Assembly: GCA_002633005.1 (NCBI GenBank)
Contig: NMRA01000459.1
Location: forward strand, 235,047-299,046
Reading direction: 5' to 3'
Source: Phoronis australis
Lineage: Eukaryota > Phoronida > Phoronidae
DNA: 64,000 nt
Shown here: one piece after another, positions 35,501 to 46,134 of the stretch
How the letters are laid out: each line of letters begins with the position of its first letter
Numbering within the stretch: position 1 is the stretch's first letter
Program-made: the position numbers and the translations under genes
The notes under the pieces: generated by a model
Seen by the model: the letters and a program-made list of their open reading frames with translations, nothing else
Told to the model about the DNA's origin: nothing
The model's database searches: none

Positions 35501-38500
35501 CAACGTCTCTGCACCTCTAGGTCACCCAAAGTGTTCGGATCTGGTAAGTTACTCCGCCATGGATCACCCAGCTGTGCCAATTACCCAGTCCCTGAATTCC
35601 TGCTCATCTCTCCGACAAACCGAGTGTAGTGAAAGTCGGTGGTACAGCGCTGTATTTGTATAGTACAGAAAACTGTTGAAAGTGATTCGAAACGGTCAAA
35701 TAGACTTGGAATGTTTCAAAAACTGCTTGGAAAAAAGTTATGTTTTCAAAATGAAATGGTCAGAGACTAGCAGTCATGAAGAGAATTCTACGGTGACACA
35801 CTCACCTTTTGAGATTGAGCAACTCTACTGGTTTGCGTACCTCGGAATTTGCCAACATTGATCAAATGAACCATTTTGCCATAGTTAATTTCGTCACTGT
35901 AGGCCGCTGATGCTATCGTTCTCTATATACACAGACCCATCATATACACACTGAGGGCGGCAACTCAGTATTTTTAAGTTTTCATTTTAAAAATTAAATA
36001 GCATAGTTGAGTAGTTTGTGACAAGGACACGTAGTTAGGTTTTTTAATAAATCGTTCAAGAAATGACTTTTATGGCCTAAAATGATTGTATAATGTTTCC
36101 TCTATTATTCCTGATGAACTCTGCTGGTTGTGCAAAATAATTGGGCCAGTTACCAAACCACCATGCAGCAGTTGAATTTTAAGGTAAGCCAAATGTCACC
36201 ATACAATTCTTGACATGAATAACCTACGGTGAAAACATTTTCTTTTTCATATTTTTATTTTTCTCTAGCATGATAATTACATGTCACATCAAACAATACA
36301 GTATACATCGTTTACAAAGAATAACATTAAATCATTAGTCAGCAAGTATCATATTTCCTTCAGAATGTAATTTAATAAAGTTAATGAACAATTGGAAATT
36401 AATTTTTTTAACAAACTTTTGGCTAAATATAAGTAATTTTTTGCTATTATGATCAACTGATTAATGTTACAATTTTCCGACTGAATGTTTTCCAAAAAAC
36501 CAAAAAACACTGCTATCTTGTCCACATGAAAATTCATGATGATATGTTTGTTTTATCCACTCAGCAAATAGGAGCCAGAAACCGGAGACAAGACGACATT
36601 CCCAAAAGAGATGGGGAAACGTTTCACTGTGTTTACCACAGAAAGAGCATAGATCACTTGTTTTTATTTTAATTTTATGTAAATAATTATTAGTTGGTAA
36701 TATTCTGTGAAGTAAGCGGTATTGAAACCAATGCAATTTTGTATCTTTTGTACAATTGAAGGGGAGTTTATTTAATTTTCCCCACCATGTATCAGAGTCA
36801 CTGAAATTTACATTATTTATAACACCGTTTATATCTATCTCAGATGACCAGTTGTTTTTTTTTTATTCTGTTGTTAGTTCCTGTAAAATCCATGGAAATT
36901 ACGTATTTGTCCATATGATGGTGTCATTGAGAGTGAGCTTTGGCCCGTTCAACGTTTTTTGAAACAGGTTAATGCTCCTATATCAATGGAGTCTATTAAT
37001 GCTCCTATATCAATGGAGTCTATTAATGCTCCTATATCAATGGAGTCTATTAATGCTCCTATATCAATGGAGTCTATTAATGCTCCTATATCAATGGAGT
37101 CTATTAATGCTCCTATATCAATGGAGTTTATTAATGCTCCTATATCAATGGAGTCTATTAAAATGCTAGGCAATAAGTAGTTTGTGAGTCATTGCTTTGC
37201 ATTTTGGGAGCTGATTCTCTGTAGATTGACTTTTTCTTTTTAAATGCGTTTTCTACCAACCCATGTTTTTTTAAGATATAAAGTGTGTTCACAGGAAATT
37301 AACTTTTTTGTGAAACTACACTTTTAAGTCCCGTTTAGACATTAACTTTTGACGTGGCGCAACTGACACAGCGCAAGATGATCTGTGTCAAGCGGCCGTT
37401 TACACACACACAACTCAGAAACGGTGGCAAGGCTGATGTTGTAGGCGTCACTGTGGAGTGCTCGTGTGCAAAGATTCAAATTTTGGAAGTCACCATTCAT
37501 TATTATTGTTGTTGTTGTTGTTGATGTTGTTATGGTGCTTCTAATTCGCCCAAGTGTACGTAATTTGTGAGATTAAGTTTTTCTTCAATGATTTTTTTGA
37601 TCAGCTAGCTGGTTAACGCTTTCATCAGTAGGCCTACTGTACAGAACCGAGTATTCGAATTCAACCCAGTCTTGACTGTTAACTTTGTGTAGTATTCTGA
37701 CAGTTTCCAAACAAAATAGATGGTGGTCAGGGTTAAAGTTAGAAGACAAGGCACTGAACCAGCAAATTGTAAAAATTGTGCGAAAATGATCACCTGTCTA
37801 CCTGTGTTTCTTGCACAAACGCAATAGAGATGATCCCTACCGTCCTACCCCAGTTTGGTGTTTAGACATATAGTTGACACGGAGCAAGATGATCGGGCGC
37901 AAGTTGTTCTACCTCACAAATGGGGGACAAAAGATGTCACCCTATGGTGTCAGTTTGCTCCTTGTCAATCTTGTTTACACACATAATTGCACTTTATCAT
38001 CACATGACAGCTGATACCCAACATCTTCTGTAGTGTAAACAGTCAGAAGATCTGTGTGGGTCATGAGGAAGGAACACTGAATACCTGTACAATTTCTAAA
38101 TTGATGAAATAACCTTTGACCTGTTAAATGTAACATTGATAGTTGGCTTGTGGCAATATTCGTCTTTGAGTGTAATGCTTGTCTCCAATTCCTTCGTTGC
38201 AGTCATGCTGCAAAGATTCAACAGCCAAGTGTTGTACAGGCGTTGAGACGGACATGACATCATGCCCGTGTAACAACACATGTTTTGTCAAGTTTGTCAA
38301 CAACAGTAACAGTGCGCTCAAGATCTCCGGTGGTGTCGGCCTCTTCTTCAGTTTTACCGAGGTGAGCTCGTAGTGGCTGGTTGAGGTTACTATAATGGTA
38401 ACTTGGGTTTCCTCACTATGGTACTTGAAAATGTTTTGATCCTCATCCGTCAAGTTCTCGTTTTATTTCCCAGGGTTGCTGACCAGAGTATAAAAACCAG

Positions 38501-41500
38501 TTTAGTGCCAAGCGTTGGTTATGCAAGTAGTAACAGTGATGACTCTCCCTAGCTGAGCGGTTTTACAAGACAATCAGAAAGCCTTTATTTTGCAAGTCTT
38601 CGCCAGGTCATGCTCGGCAACAGTCCGTATCAAAATTTACCGAATAATTGCCTAAATTATTAATTTTTGAGGGAAAATAAATTAAATTGAAAATGAAATG
38701 TTAATCCTGGAAAACTTGCAAGTTATGAAAACACATTATGCAAGTGAGTGATATCAACTTGTTTTTTTCCTACACAACAGTTAGCTGAGTACTAGTAGGT
38801 GGTATTGTTTAAATTACGTCTTGTTGGACATGTCATGATGTATGATTTTCAGTCTGCAAATCGTCAGCAAATTGCCTGAAGATGGTCGCTTGCTGTGGCA
38901 CAGACATGTTTTCTCAAGGCCACAGATTGAAGTAACCATAACTGGTCAGACATGTATCATTATACTGTATTGCGTCAATGAACCCTTATGTTTCACCGTT
39001 ACTTCCAACTCATTACAGCGCCCCTGGTGTTTCACAGTGCGCACGCAGGTTTGCTGTTCTTCGATAATAATGTGTTTTAATTTTTTTTCAGACCCCTGAC
39101 CTATTGAGTCAGCGACATTGAACTGGTTTCAATAACCTTTGTTGTTTTGTCAGAGTAACTTGTGTAGTGTAGTCGATTGCCTGCTGCCCACCTCATCTCT
39201 TGTAGCAACAATTTCCGAGGCTAGTTAAAACTTAGTGCCATTTGAACATGCATCAGATTGATAAAAAGACATCACCCTGTTATTAGAAAGTGCTGTAATT
39301 GTACTGTTGGCTGAACCGTGTATGCTGTTTCGTTTTCAGTTCTTTGGCGTTCTATTGACGGTGCGCTACAGAAACCAGCGCGACCCCAAATCTAATCCCA
39401 GTGCCTTCCTATAGTGCACACCAGGTTATCAGTAGGTGACTGGCCATAGCTAGGCATAGGCTTAACCTCAGTGATCTCCATAATTCTGTTCTGTTTCACT
39501 GTCTAACATAACTGGATAGGGCTGCATGGGTGGTGCCTCAATGGTTGCTATGGTGACTGCTTTTTGTCAACAATTCCAAAGGATATTGGTTGATGCTGCC
39601 GGTAACTGGTTTGAGAATCTTAAGGTTAATTCCAGGTAACATAACATCAGTTGCGTAATGACTTTCTGAGAACACACGTCAGGTGCCGAATAATTTGTGC
39701 TTCAGCCAATAACCTTCAGTTGATTACGGATAGTTCCAACATCGCAGTCAGGCTGTAACTTCCAACCAATCAGGGTGGGGTCATATATAAACTCTGCGGC
39801 CATTCACCATCTTGTCCCACCACATTTGATGCTAAATGAAAGCCTGAAGATGTTTTTTGGTGAGTTTGAGATAATTTCAGTGCAGGTCAATGATTTATGG
39901 AAAAAGTGCTTGCGGGATATAGAAAATATGTGGTAGACCTCACAGTCAGCTGAACATGCGCCCGGCAATATATGTCATAATAAAATATAATTTTTATCAC
40001 AACACCATGTTACGTGGCTCCATGCCAGTAACATCTTCAGTGAAAAATCGTTGAGAACACACAGAGAAGAATCTGATGTTGTAGTACGTCCGCAGGACAC
40101 ATAGCCATATTTGATTTCCGTTTGTCACACTGGACAATGAAGCTATGGTGGGTGTGGCCTAACTGGGTACTTTGGAACTATCCATTATCTACAGAAACTA
40201 TTGATCTTCATCTCTTTTTCATGTTACGGGTTTTGTAGCTTACTTCCAGCTGTTTTGTCTTCTTTTTTGTGACGACTTTGTGGCAAGACTTATTTCCCCA
40301 ACGTGGTACAGTTTGCTTGGCTTTGTTGTATTTTTTCTCCCATAATTCATCTGTAGTCAAGAACCATCTCTTCTGCCCAGAGGTTTGGCCATGCTAGTGC
40401 TTCTTGTGAACTGCTTTTCCCAGTTTAAGCGGAATACTGTTTTTCTCTGAGTGGGTGCTTTTACTTGGCTTGGCCCATATATTTCTGCACATAAATCATA
40501 GAAGGTTCTTGCAAGTCAACAAACTACACTGAGTCATAATACCGGGGTTTGTTTCATGAAAACTGACGAATATTTGATCTTTTGCTCCAAATATTGATTT
40601 CTGAAAAATAATTAAATCTCACATGATCAAAAGTGCAAGGTATTTGAGAATATACAGTTTACACAACAGACAATTTTTATGCGCCCACATATTTTATATG
40701 TGGACGTATCATGCCGTCATCTCCGTTTGTCTGGCCGGTGTCCACTGCTTTATCTCCAAAATCCTTCGACGTACGCTCATGAAATTTTGCACTTATGTTC
40801 CTTTCATGGATGGGACAGCATGAGGGAACTTTCGGACGGATCTGACTACCGGTGTGTCCCCTAGTGGCAATTTTAGTTTTTTACAGCTACCTCTGTACAT
40901 GTATCTTCAAATGTCCTCAACGTATTTTCATGAAATTTAGCATTTAGGCATCTATGAGTCAGATGACGCTATGCTCCCGTTTTTGGATATATTTGACGTA
41001 GTGTGCACCACCTACTGGCCATTTTTATGCGCCCACATATTTATATGTGGACGCATTATGCCGTCATCTCTGTCCGTCCGTCCGTCCGTCCGTCCGGCGT
41101 CTGGCGTCCGGCGTCCGCTGCTCTATCTCCAAAACCCTTTGACATACGTTCATGAAATTTGGCACATATGTTCCATTCATGAATGGGACGGCATGTGCGA
41201 ACTTTCGGACGGATCCGACTACCGGTGTGCCCCCTAGTGGCAATTTTAGTTTTTTACGCTTACCTTTGTATCTTCAAAAGTCCTCAACGGATTTTCATGA
41301 AATTTGGTATGTAGGCACCTAGTAGTGAGATGACGCTATCCTGCCGTTTTCGGATGGANCTCTGAGTGGGTGCTTTTATTTGGCTTGGCCCATATATTTC
41401 TGCACATAAATCATAGAAGGTTCTTGCAAGTCAACAAACTACACTGAGTCATAATACCGGGGTTTGTTTCATGAAAACTGACTAAGACGAATATTTGATC

Positions 41501-44500
41501 TTTTGCTCCAAATAATGATTTCTGAAAAATAATTAAATCTCACATGATCAAAAGTGCAAGGTATATGAGAATATACAGTTTACACGACAGACAATTTTTA
41601 TGCGCTCACATATTTTATATGTGGACGTATCATGCCGTCATCTCCGTTTGTCTGTCCGGTGTCCACTGCTTTATGTCCAAAATCCTTTGACATATACTCA
41701 TGAAATTTTGTACTTATGTTCCTTTTCCTGGATGGGGCAGCATGAGGGAACTTTCGGACGGATCTGACTACCGGTGTTCCCCCTAGTGGCAGTTTTAGTT
41801 TTTAACCGCTACCTCTATCTTCAAAGGTCCTCAACGTATTTTCATGAAATTTAGCATTTAGCCATCTATTAGTCAGATGACGCTATGCTCCCCGTTTTTG
41901 GATATGTTTGACGTAGTTTGCACCACCTACTGGCCATTTTTACTGTGTTTTAGTCTCGTTTTTTGACGACCACCCCTCCATCAACCAAACCGCTCTAAGG
42001 AGGATTTTGAAAATTGGCACGTATGTTGTTATTACGAAGACTTCGACTACTGTGGCACCTCCTAGTGGCAGTTTTTTTTTGCACCCAAGGCTGTATCTCC
42101 TAAAACCGTTTACAGAATCTTTGCTAAATTTAGCAAATGTATTTATGATGTTGACAATGGATGACAACAACTTTCGGATGGATCCGATTGCCAGTGTGCC
42201 CCCTAGGGACAAATTTAGTTTTTTTAGGTTTACCTTTGTATCTTCAAAGGTCCTGAATGGATTTTCAGAAAATTTGAAATATAGGCATCTGTTGATAAGA
42301 TGGTGCTACCCTCTAGTGGCCATTTTTCTTTATTTTCGAGTCTGTTTTTTGGCGTACACCCCCTCGATCAACCAAACCATTCTAAGGATGATTTTGAAAA
42401 TTGGCATGACTATGTTCTCAGTGTGAAGAGGACGGTTGAGGATAAGAAAGTCAACTACAGTGGCGCCTCCTAGTTGTAGTCTTGTTTTGTTTTGCGCCCA
42501 TGGCTGCATCTCCTAAACACACTGCAGGATCTTTATTAAATCTAGTGATTGTATTTATATGAAGCTAACAACAGACGACGATGTCTTTCAGGCAGATCTA
42601 ATGAACGCTGTGCTCCATAGTGGCAATTTCATTTTTTCTGTGTTCCTTTGTTTCTCTGAAGTTCCTTGACAGATTTTTATGAAAGATGTCTTCGGTTAAT
42701 TATTTGGTGAGCACTTGTTTTCAGTCAATATAACCTAAACATGCCTTAACCACGTTCGGTATTTCACTGTTCACGTGCAATGTCAACTGAATTTGCAGAG
42801 CGTAATTTACTTAATTATCACTTAGTCTGAAATGTTATCTTTTAATTTTGTGGCCTTCTCCAGCCAAGGCAGGGTAAACTGTTGACAGACTTACTTTTAA
42901 GTAAGTCAATACTTCATTGTTATGTACACCACGCGCTGGGAGACTGATCCCAATCCAAGTACGAAATGGACACCAGAAATTAAGCCGGTGGTAAAAGCGC
43001 ATCATGAGCATGAGATCAAAACAGTGAAATGTTAAATTTCCTATCAAATTAATGATTTTGGGTGAGAATTTATTTATTTTCACAACTTGCTGTGTTGGTG
43101 AACACAAAGTCACAGAGTCGAGGGGGCGACTCGGAGTATTTCGTTCTCAACAGATGTATGCATGTAGATGAAAAACTTCCTCAAGATCAAAACTTCATTT
43201 TGTCTTTGTTTTCTCCAGCATCTTTCTTTCATATTTACTCCTCGTTGACTCCATATTATGGCAACTCATTGAATGAAGGATTGAGGATAAGTACGGAACT
43301 GCTCTATGCCTGGCGGGTGATTTGATTTGAGTGACAGCCCTGTAACGTTTTACCTCGGAAAAGTAGTAAACACATTTCCATGTGGTTGTGCAGTTCCAAG
43401 GTGTTTCTGCTAATTTTTTTTCTTGCTTCACGACATGTGTTTGGTATTTGAAGTTCTCCAGGAATGAAGATGATGTATTTTCCTAGGCATATGTGAAATA
43501 TTGTAAGAGCGCCCTCTTTTGTGTACATGTATAAGTTCCACATATCCTTCATGAGATTCACCTGATGTGTTCCTTTAAAGCTGACGACAGATGATGATCA
43601 ATTTTCACCTATTTAACCACCACTACGCCCCCTAGTGGCATTTTGTGTTTGCCTCTCTATCTTTAGTGTTCCTTCAGTTGGTGGATTTTCATAAAGGTTG
43701 GTAAATAGGTGTCTATTAAGGAGAGGATGGTGCCTTCGCATTTTCAAATGGAGTTGTCATATTTTTCACCACTCAGTGGCCATTTTTATATGCCCACATA
43801 GTAAGTGCATTATGCCTTCATACTTGTCCTTGCCTCCGTCTGCTACTGTATCTCCAAAACCCTTGGGTGACTAAAACTTTTGGCTATATCTGGTTACTGC
43901 TGTACCCCCTAGTGGTAGTTTTAATTTTTTATCTTGGCAGGTATGTTCTTATTGAGAGCATTGCTGACTTGCTATGCATCCCCTAGAGGAAATTTTAAGT
44001 TTACCAGCATTGCTCCCTTTAGAAGAAATGTTTGAAATCGGTATGGTAGTCATCTAGTATGTGGGCTTTATGCGATGCACATGGTGGGGCATATGAACAC
44101 TTCTGGTTGCTATTGTTTACTACTTGCGAGTCCATTTTTGTCGTCCGCCTCTCTCTCTTTCTGTCCCTCGCTCTGCTATACTTCTCAAAAGATCAATAAA
44201 AATGTATCCTGCCAAGAAGACTGAAGTTGACGTTGATTTTCGGACTTTCCAGACTGTTGTGGAATCCCTAGTGGAATTTTTTTTTTGCACCTACCTCTGT
44301 ATCTCGTCAACCCCTTGCAGTATCTTTCTAAAATTGGGCAAGAGTTCATATGAATGTGACAACAGATGGATTTTGGCTACGGTTCTCCTAGTATCAAATT
44401 TTTACATTCATCTGAGTCTGTATTTCCAGAATTCCTTGGTGGATTTTCATGATATTTGACAATACGTTACTGTAGGGGTTACAACGAGACTTTCCCAATT

Positions 44501-46134
44501 TATGGACAGGTTCCACACATTCTGGGCTGCCTATTTGTCTTTTTTGATACCAATACACATCGCTACAGGCATAACTTTTGCAATGTAGTCGTGAGCACAT
44601 TTCAAACTATGCGTTACCCTAGGAACAGATCTGAAGTTGTTGGAAATTCACTTCCCACAATTCTTGAGGACAGCAAATTAGCTTTTAGATGTACATATTG
44701 GTCATCAAAACTGTGAAATCACGTTGTTTTTTTTTTCTGATTACTAACACTTAAAGTATATTAACCAAAATTTTTTCATGTTGATCAACCTTTAGCTAAC
44801 TCCCAGTATTGGACATCTCGGAGAATTTGCTGCTGGAATTGGGTGCTGCTCATGTCTCGTGTTGTTTATGGTTGAGGGTTTCTGCAACATTGTATTTCAT
44901 TTGTGGTGTGCTTTATACAGTACAATCTCCAATTTAGGGACTCTGTATGGCAGGCATGTAAAGTTTGACATTTTTCATTTGTTTCCAAAAGATGTATTAT
45001 CATCCACACAATGTTTTGAAAAATTCTTGGCATGCACGCCAATGCCAGATTGAAAATTAGAAAAAGAACAATTTTTGAAATTATTTTTGCTGAAATTGAT
45101 AAGATTTTACCTTTTTTCGGTTTAATTCTCAGATTTTCTTTAAACAAGCATTTTCTGTGAATGTGCATTTGATTCTAATTTGGAGTTCTATGGTTGGATA
45201 CATGCATCAGTATGACTATAATTTGTGTTTGATTAATGACATGTGCCTTTGAAAATGTGTGTAAATTTCTTTAACTGAGCACTTGTTAAGTTATTCTTAT
45301 ACAAAGACACCTAACCTGTGTTGATATGTCAAACATAAACGTGACCTTGACTTTCATCTTTTACTGGACTGTGTTAATTAACATGTAAATTTTTTTGAAA
45401 CCATGCAGTAGAAGTTTTCTACCCAGTTCTGTTGCAGTAGAAACTGTTCAGCCGTGTAGTTAGATAATCTTTAAATGGATTATGCTCATGAGATAAATTC
45501 CCAGCCTGGAGACTTACATCCAAGCTTGTTTTGTTCAACATAAACTGTATTTGTTAGTTCCAGCTTCATTAGGCTGCAAATCATGCTTGACTTGGTTAAA
45601 GCTTCAGTTTTCCTCGTTCAGTTTGCTGAAAAACAGAAATTGAATTGAGCCTTTTACTGTCATAAAATTGGTCTTGTAATATCCCTTACCACAATAGGTG
45701 TTTCTGATAACAGCAATACATGTACTATTAAGAGACCGTTCAGAGTGTATTGGGGTTGGTCAGTCATAAAATTACAAATTCGAAAGTGGTGCATGTAGCC
45801 ATTGCCTGTGACTTGTGTTGCCGGCTAATTTGGGCAACAATTCATGATTGCATGTCAATGTGATAATATTTTTAACCCCCGCTTATGTTAATAATTCCAA
45901 CATTGACAGTTCAACAGCAATGAAATAACCCTTTTATTATCGAAAGCCCCTGCAACAGTGGTGATGTACATATTTGTCTTCAAAATTGTGCACACTGGCA
46001 CTTTTCTTCCTCGAAACCAGTTTTGAAATTGTTATCTAAAGATTTTTTTCTCATTTCAGATTGTAGGTGTGTGGTTAGCGCTGAGATTCCGGAATCAGAA
46101 AAACCCACAAGCAAATCCAAACGCATTCTTATGA
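32525..46134 (+). CDS. TSPAN13: Tetraspanin, TSPAN13/TSPAN31 subfamily
   Basis: Exons: 32525-32584, 34024-34191, 35319-35543 and 38203-38361, then either 39340-39414 or 46060-46134. All introns are phase 0 with GT-AG borders. Either choice gives 228 residues. Exon 1 encodes [20 protein letters not shown], matching the subfamily start (M-CGGF-CS-N-L-ALN). Exon 2 completes TM1 and holds TM2 with [15 protein letters not shown]. Exon 3 has TM3 ([20 protein letters not shown]) and the large loop with the CCG motif at residues 128-130. Exon 4 adds a cysteine-rich loop end and [11 protein letters not shown] at the start of TM4. The last exon gives the rest of TM4 and a short tail ending NP(S/N)AFL, a hallmark of TSPAN13/31. 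Tetraspanins organise membrane protein microdomains. The extra cysteines (SCCKD, KCCTG, CPCNNTC) exceed those of the vertebrate proteins. Confidence 0.95.
33150..33245. repeat. G/C-rich palindromic repeat
   Basis: It carries GCGCTGCCCATG, TTTAGCCCCCCCC, TTTTCAGTGCTGCGCTG and GGTGCACCACGG-like phrases, which recur near 59720-59850 and 63690-63845. It lies in tetraspanin intron 1. Confidence 0.6.
34707..34894. repeat. 47-bp tandem repeat, four copies
   Basis: The unit TTGAGACTTGGCCATCTTGT... starts at 34707, 34754, 34801 and 34848, and a partial fifth copy follows. It has few mismatches. It lies in tetraspanin intron 2. There are no spacers, so it is not CRISPR-like. Confidence 0.9.
35153..35318. 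repeat. 54-bp tandem repeat running into a splice acceptor
   Basis: Three copies aligned on CTTCCTTGAC at 35193, 35247 and 35301. The last copy ends exactly at the acceptor of tetraspanin exon 3 (TCGGCTAG|TACATGAT). Equivalent positions in earlier copies read CCAGCCAG|TTCATGAC and TCAGCCAT|TACATCAC. Confidence 0.85.
35900..36215 (+). repeat. Dispersed repeat, pair with 61806-62125
   Basis: Same order and orientation of phrases as at 61806-62125: GCTGATG(C/T)TATCGTTCTCTA, GGGCGGCAA, AAATAGCAT, CAAACCACCA(T/A)GCAGCAG, GAGGTAAGCCAA and CATACAATTCTTG. About 75% identical by eye. No coding frame is shared. Confidence 0.7.
36345..36900 (-). pseudogene. LINE retrotransposon 3' end with zf-RVT domain (decayed)
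   Basis: A minus-strand frame (stop near 36467) gives [35 protein letters not shown] and [20 protein letters not shown]. This is the C-X2-C-X8-H-X4-C zinc-binding tail found after reverse transcriptase in many non-LTR elements. A second frame (36349-36537) continues with FGFLENIQ and a Lys/Leu-rich end, so a frameshift lies near 36490-36510. The reverse transcriptase itself is missing, consistent with 5' truncation. It lies in the tetraspanin intron between exons 3 and 4. Confidence 0.8.
36969..37160. repeat. 27-bp minisatellite, seven copies
   Basis: The unit TTAATGCTCCTATATCAATG+GAGTCTA occurs seven times, nearly perfect, with one C-to-T change in the sixth copy. Because 27 is a multiple of three and the unit lacks stops in several frames, open frames arise on both strands (INAPISMES and GALIDSIDI repeats). 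These are a by-product of the repeat and not a gene. Confidence 0.97.
37499..37535. repeat. Imperfect (TTG)n/(ATT)n microsatellite
   Basis: ATTATTATTGTTGTTGTTGT continues as imperfect TTG triplets for about 35 bp, in a tetraspanin intron. Confidence 0.9.
39340..39414 (+). other. Tetraspanin alternative last exon 1
   Basis: Acceptor GTTTTCAG, 75 nt including the TAG stop. It encodes [20 protein letters not shown] followed by SAFL. The phase (0) matches exon 4. A candidate AATAAA at 39979-39984 would close a short 3' UTR. Confidence 0.9.
39979..39984 (+). terminator. Candidate polyadenylation signal for the short tetraspanin isoform
   Basis: AATAAA about 565 bp after the stop of last exon 1. 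Confidence 0.4.
40445..42690 (+). repeat. Dispersed repeat family, compound inverted copies 5-6, with a 915-bp-offset duplication
   Basis: It begins after a unique-looking 230-bp lead. ATGCGCCCACATATTTATAT hairpin starts lie at about 40678, 41028 and 41597. They are followed by a CGTC-rich tract (41075-41110), TCATGAAATTTGGCACATAT, CTTTCGGACGGATC(C/T)GACTA and CCCCCTAGTGGCAATTTTAG. Positions 40445-41030 are repeated at 41360-41940 with only scattered differences, and the single N at 41359 marks the join. GTGCCCCCTAGTGG at 41227-41240 is a perfect CTCF core on the minus strand. Confidence 0.85.
43580..44470 (+). repeat. Dispersed repeat family, diverged copy 7
   Basis: Phrases CGCCCCCTAGTGGCATTTTG, TATCTTTAGTGTTCCTTCAG and TATCTCCAAAACCCTTGG, with a weak GCCCACATAG start, place it in the family but strongly diverged. 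It lies in the tetraspanin intron between the two last exons. Confidence 0.65.
46060..46134 (+). other. Tetraspanin alternative last exon 2
   Basis: Acceptor CATTTCAG, 75 nt including the TGA stop, phase 0. It encodes [20 protein letters not shown] followed by NAFL. It is closer than exon 1 to the vertebrate TM4 end (GVWL...RNQKDP). Confidence 0.92.

Noticed and set aside
36949-37180. Repeat-protein ORFs on both strands
   Set aside because: Direct consequence of a 27-bp minisatellite. No start context or splice sites.
42835-43113. Minus-strand 92-codon frame
   Set aside because: No family resemblance. It lies in an intron of the opposite-strand tetraspanin.
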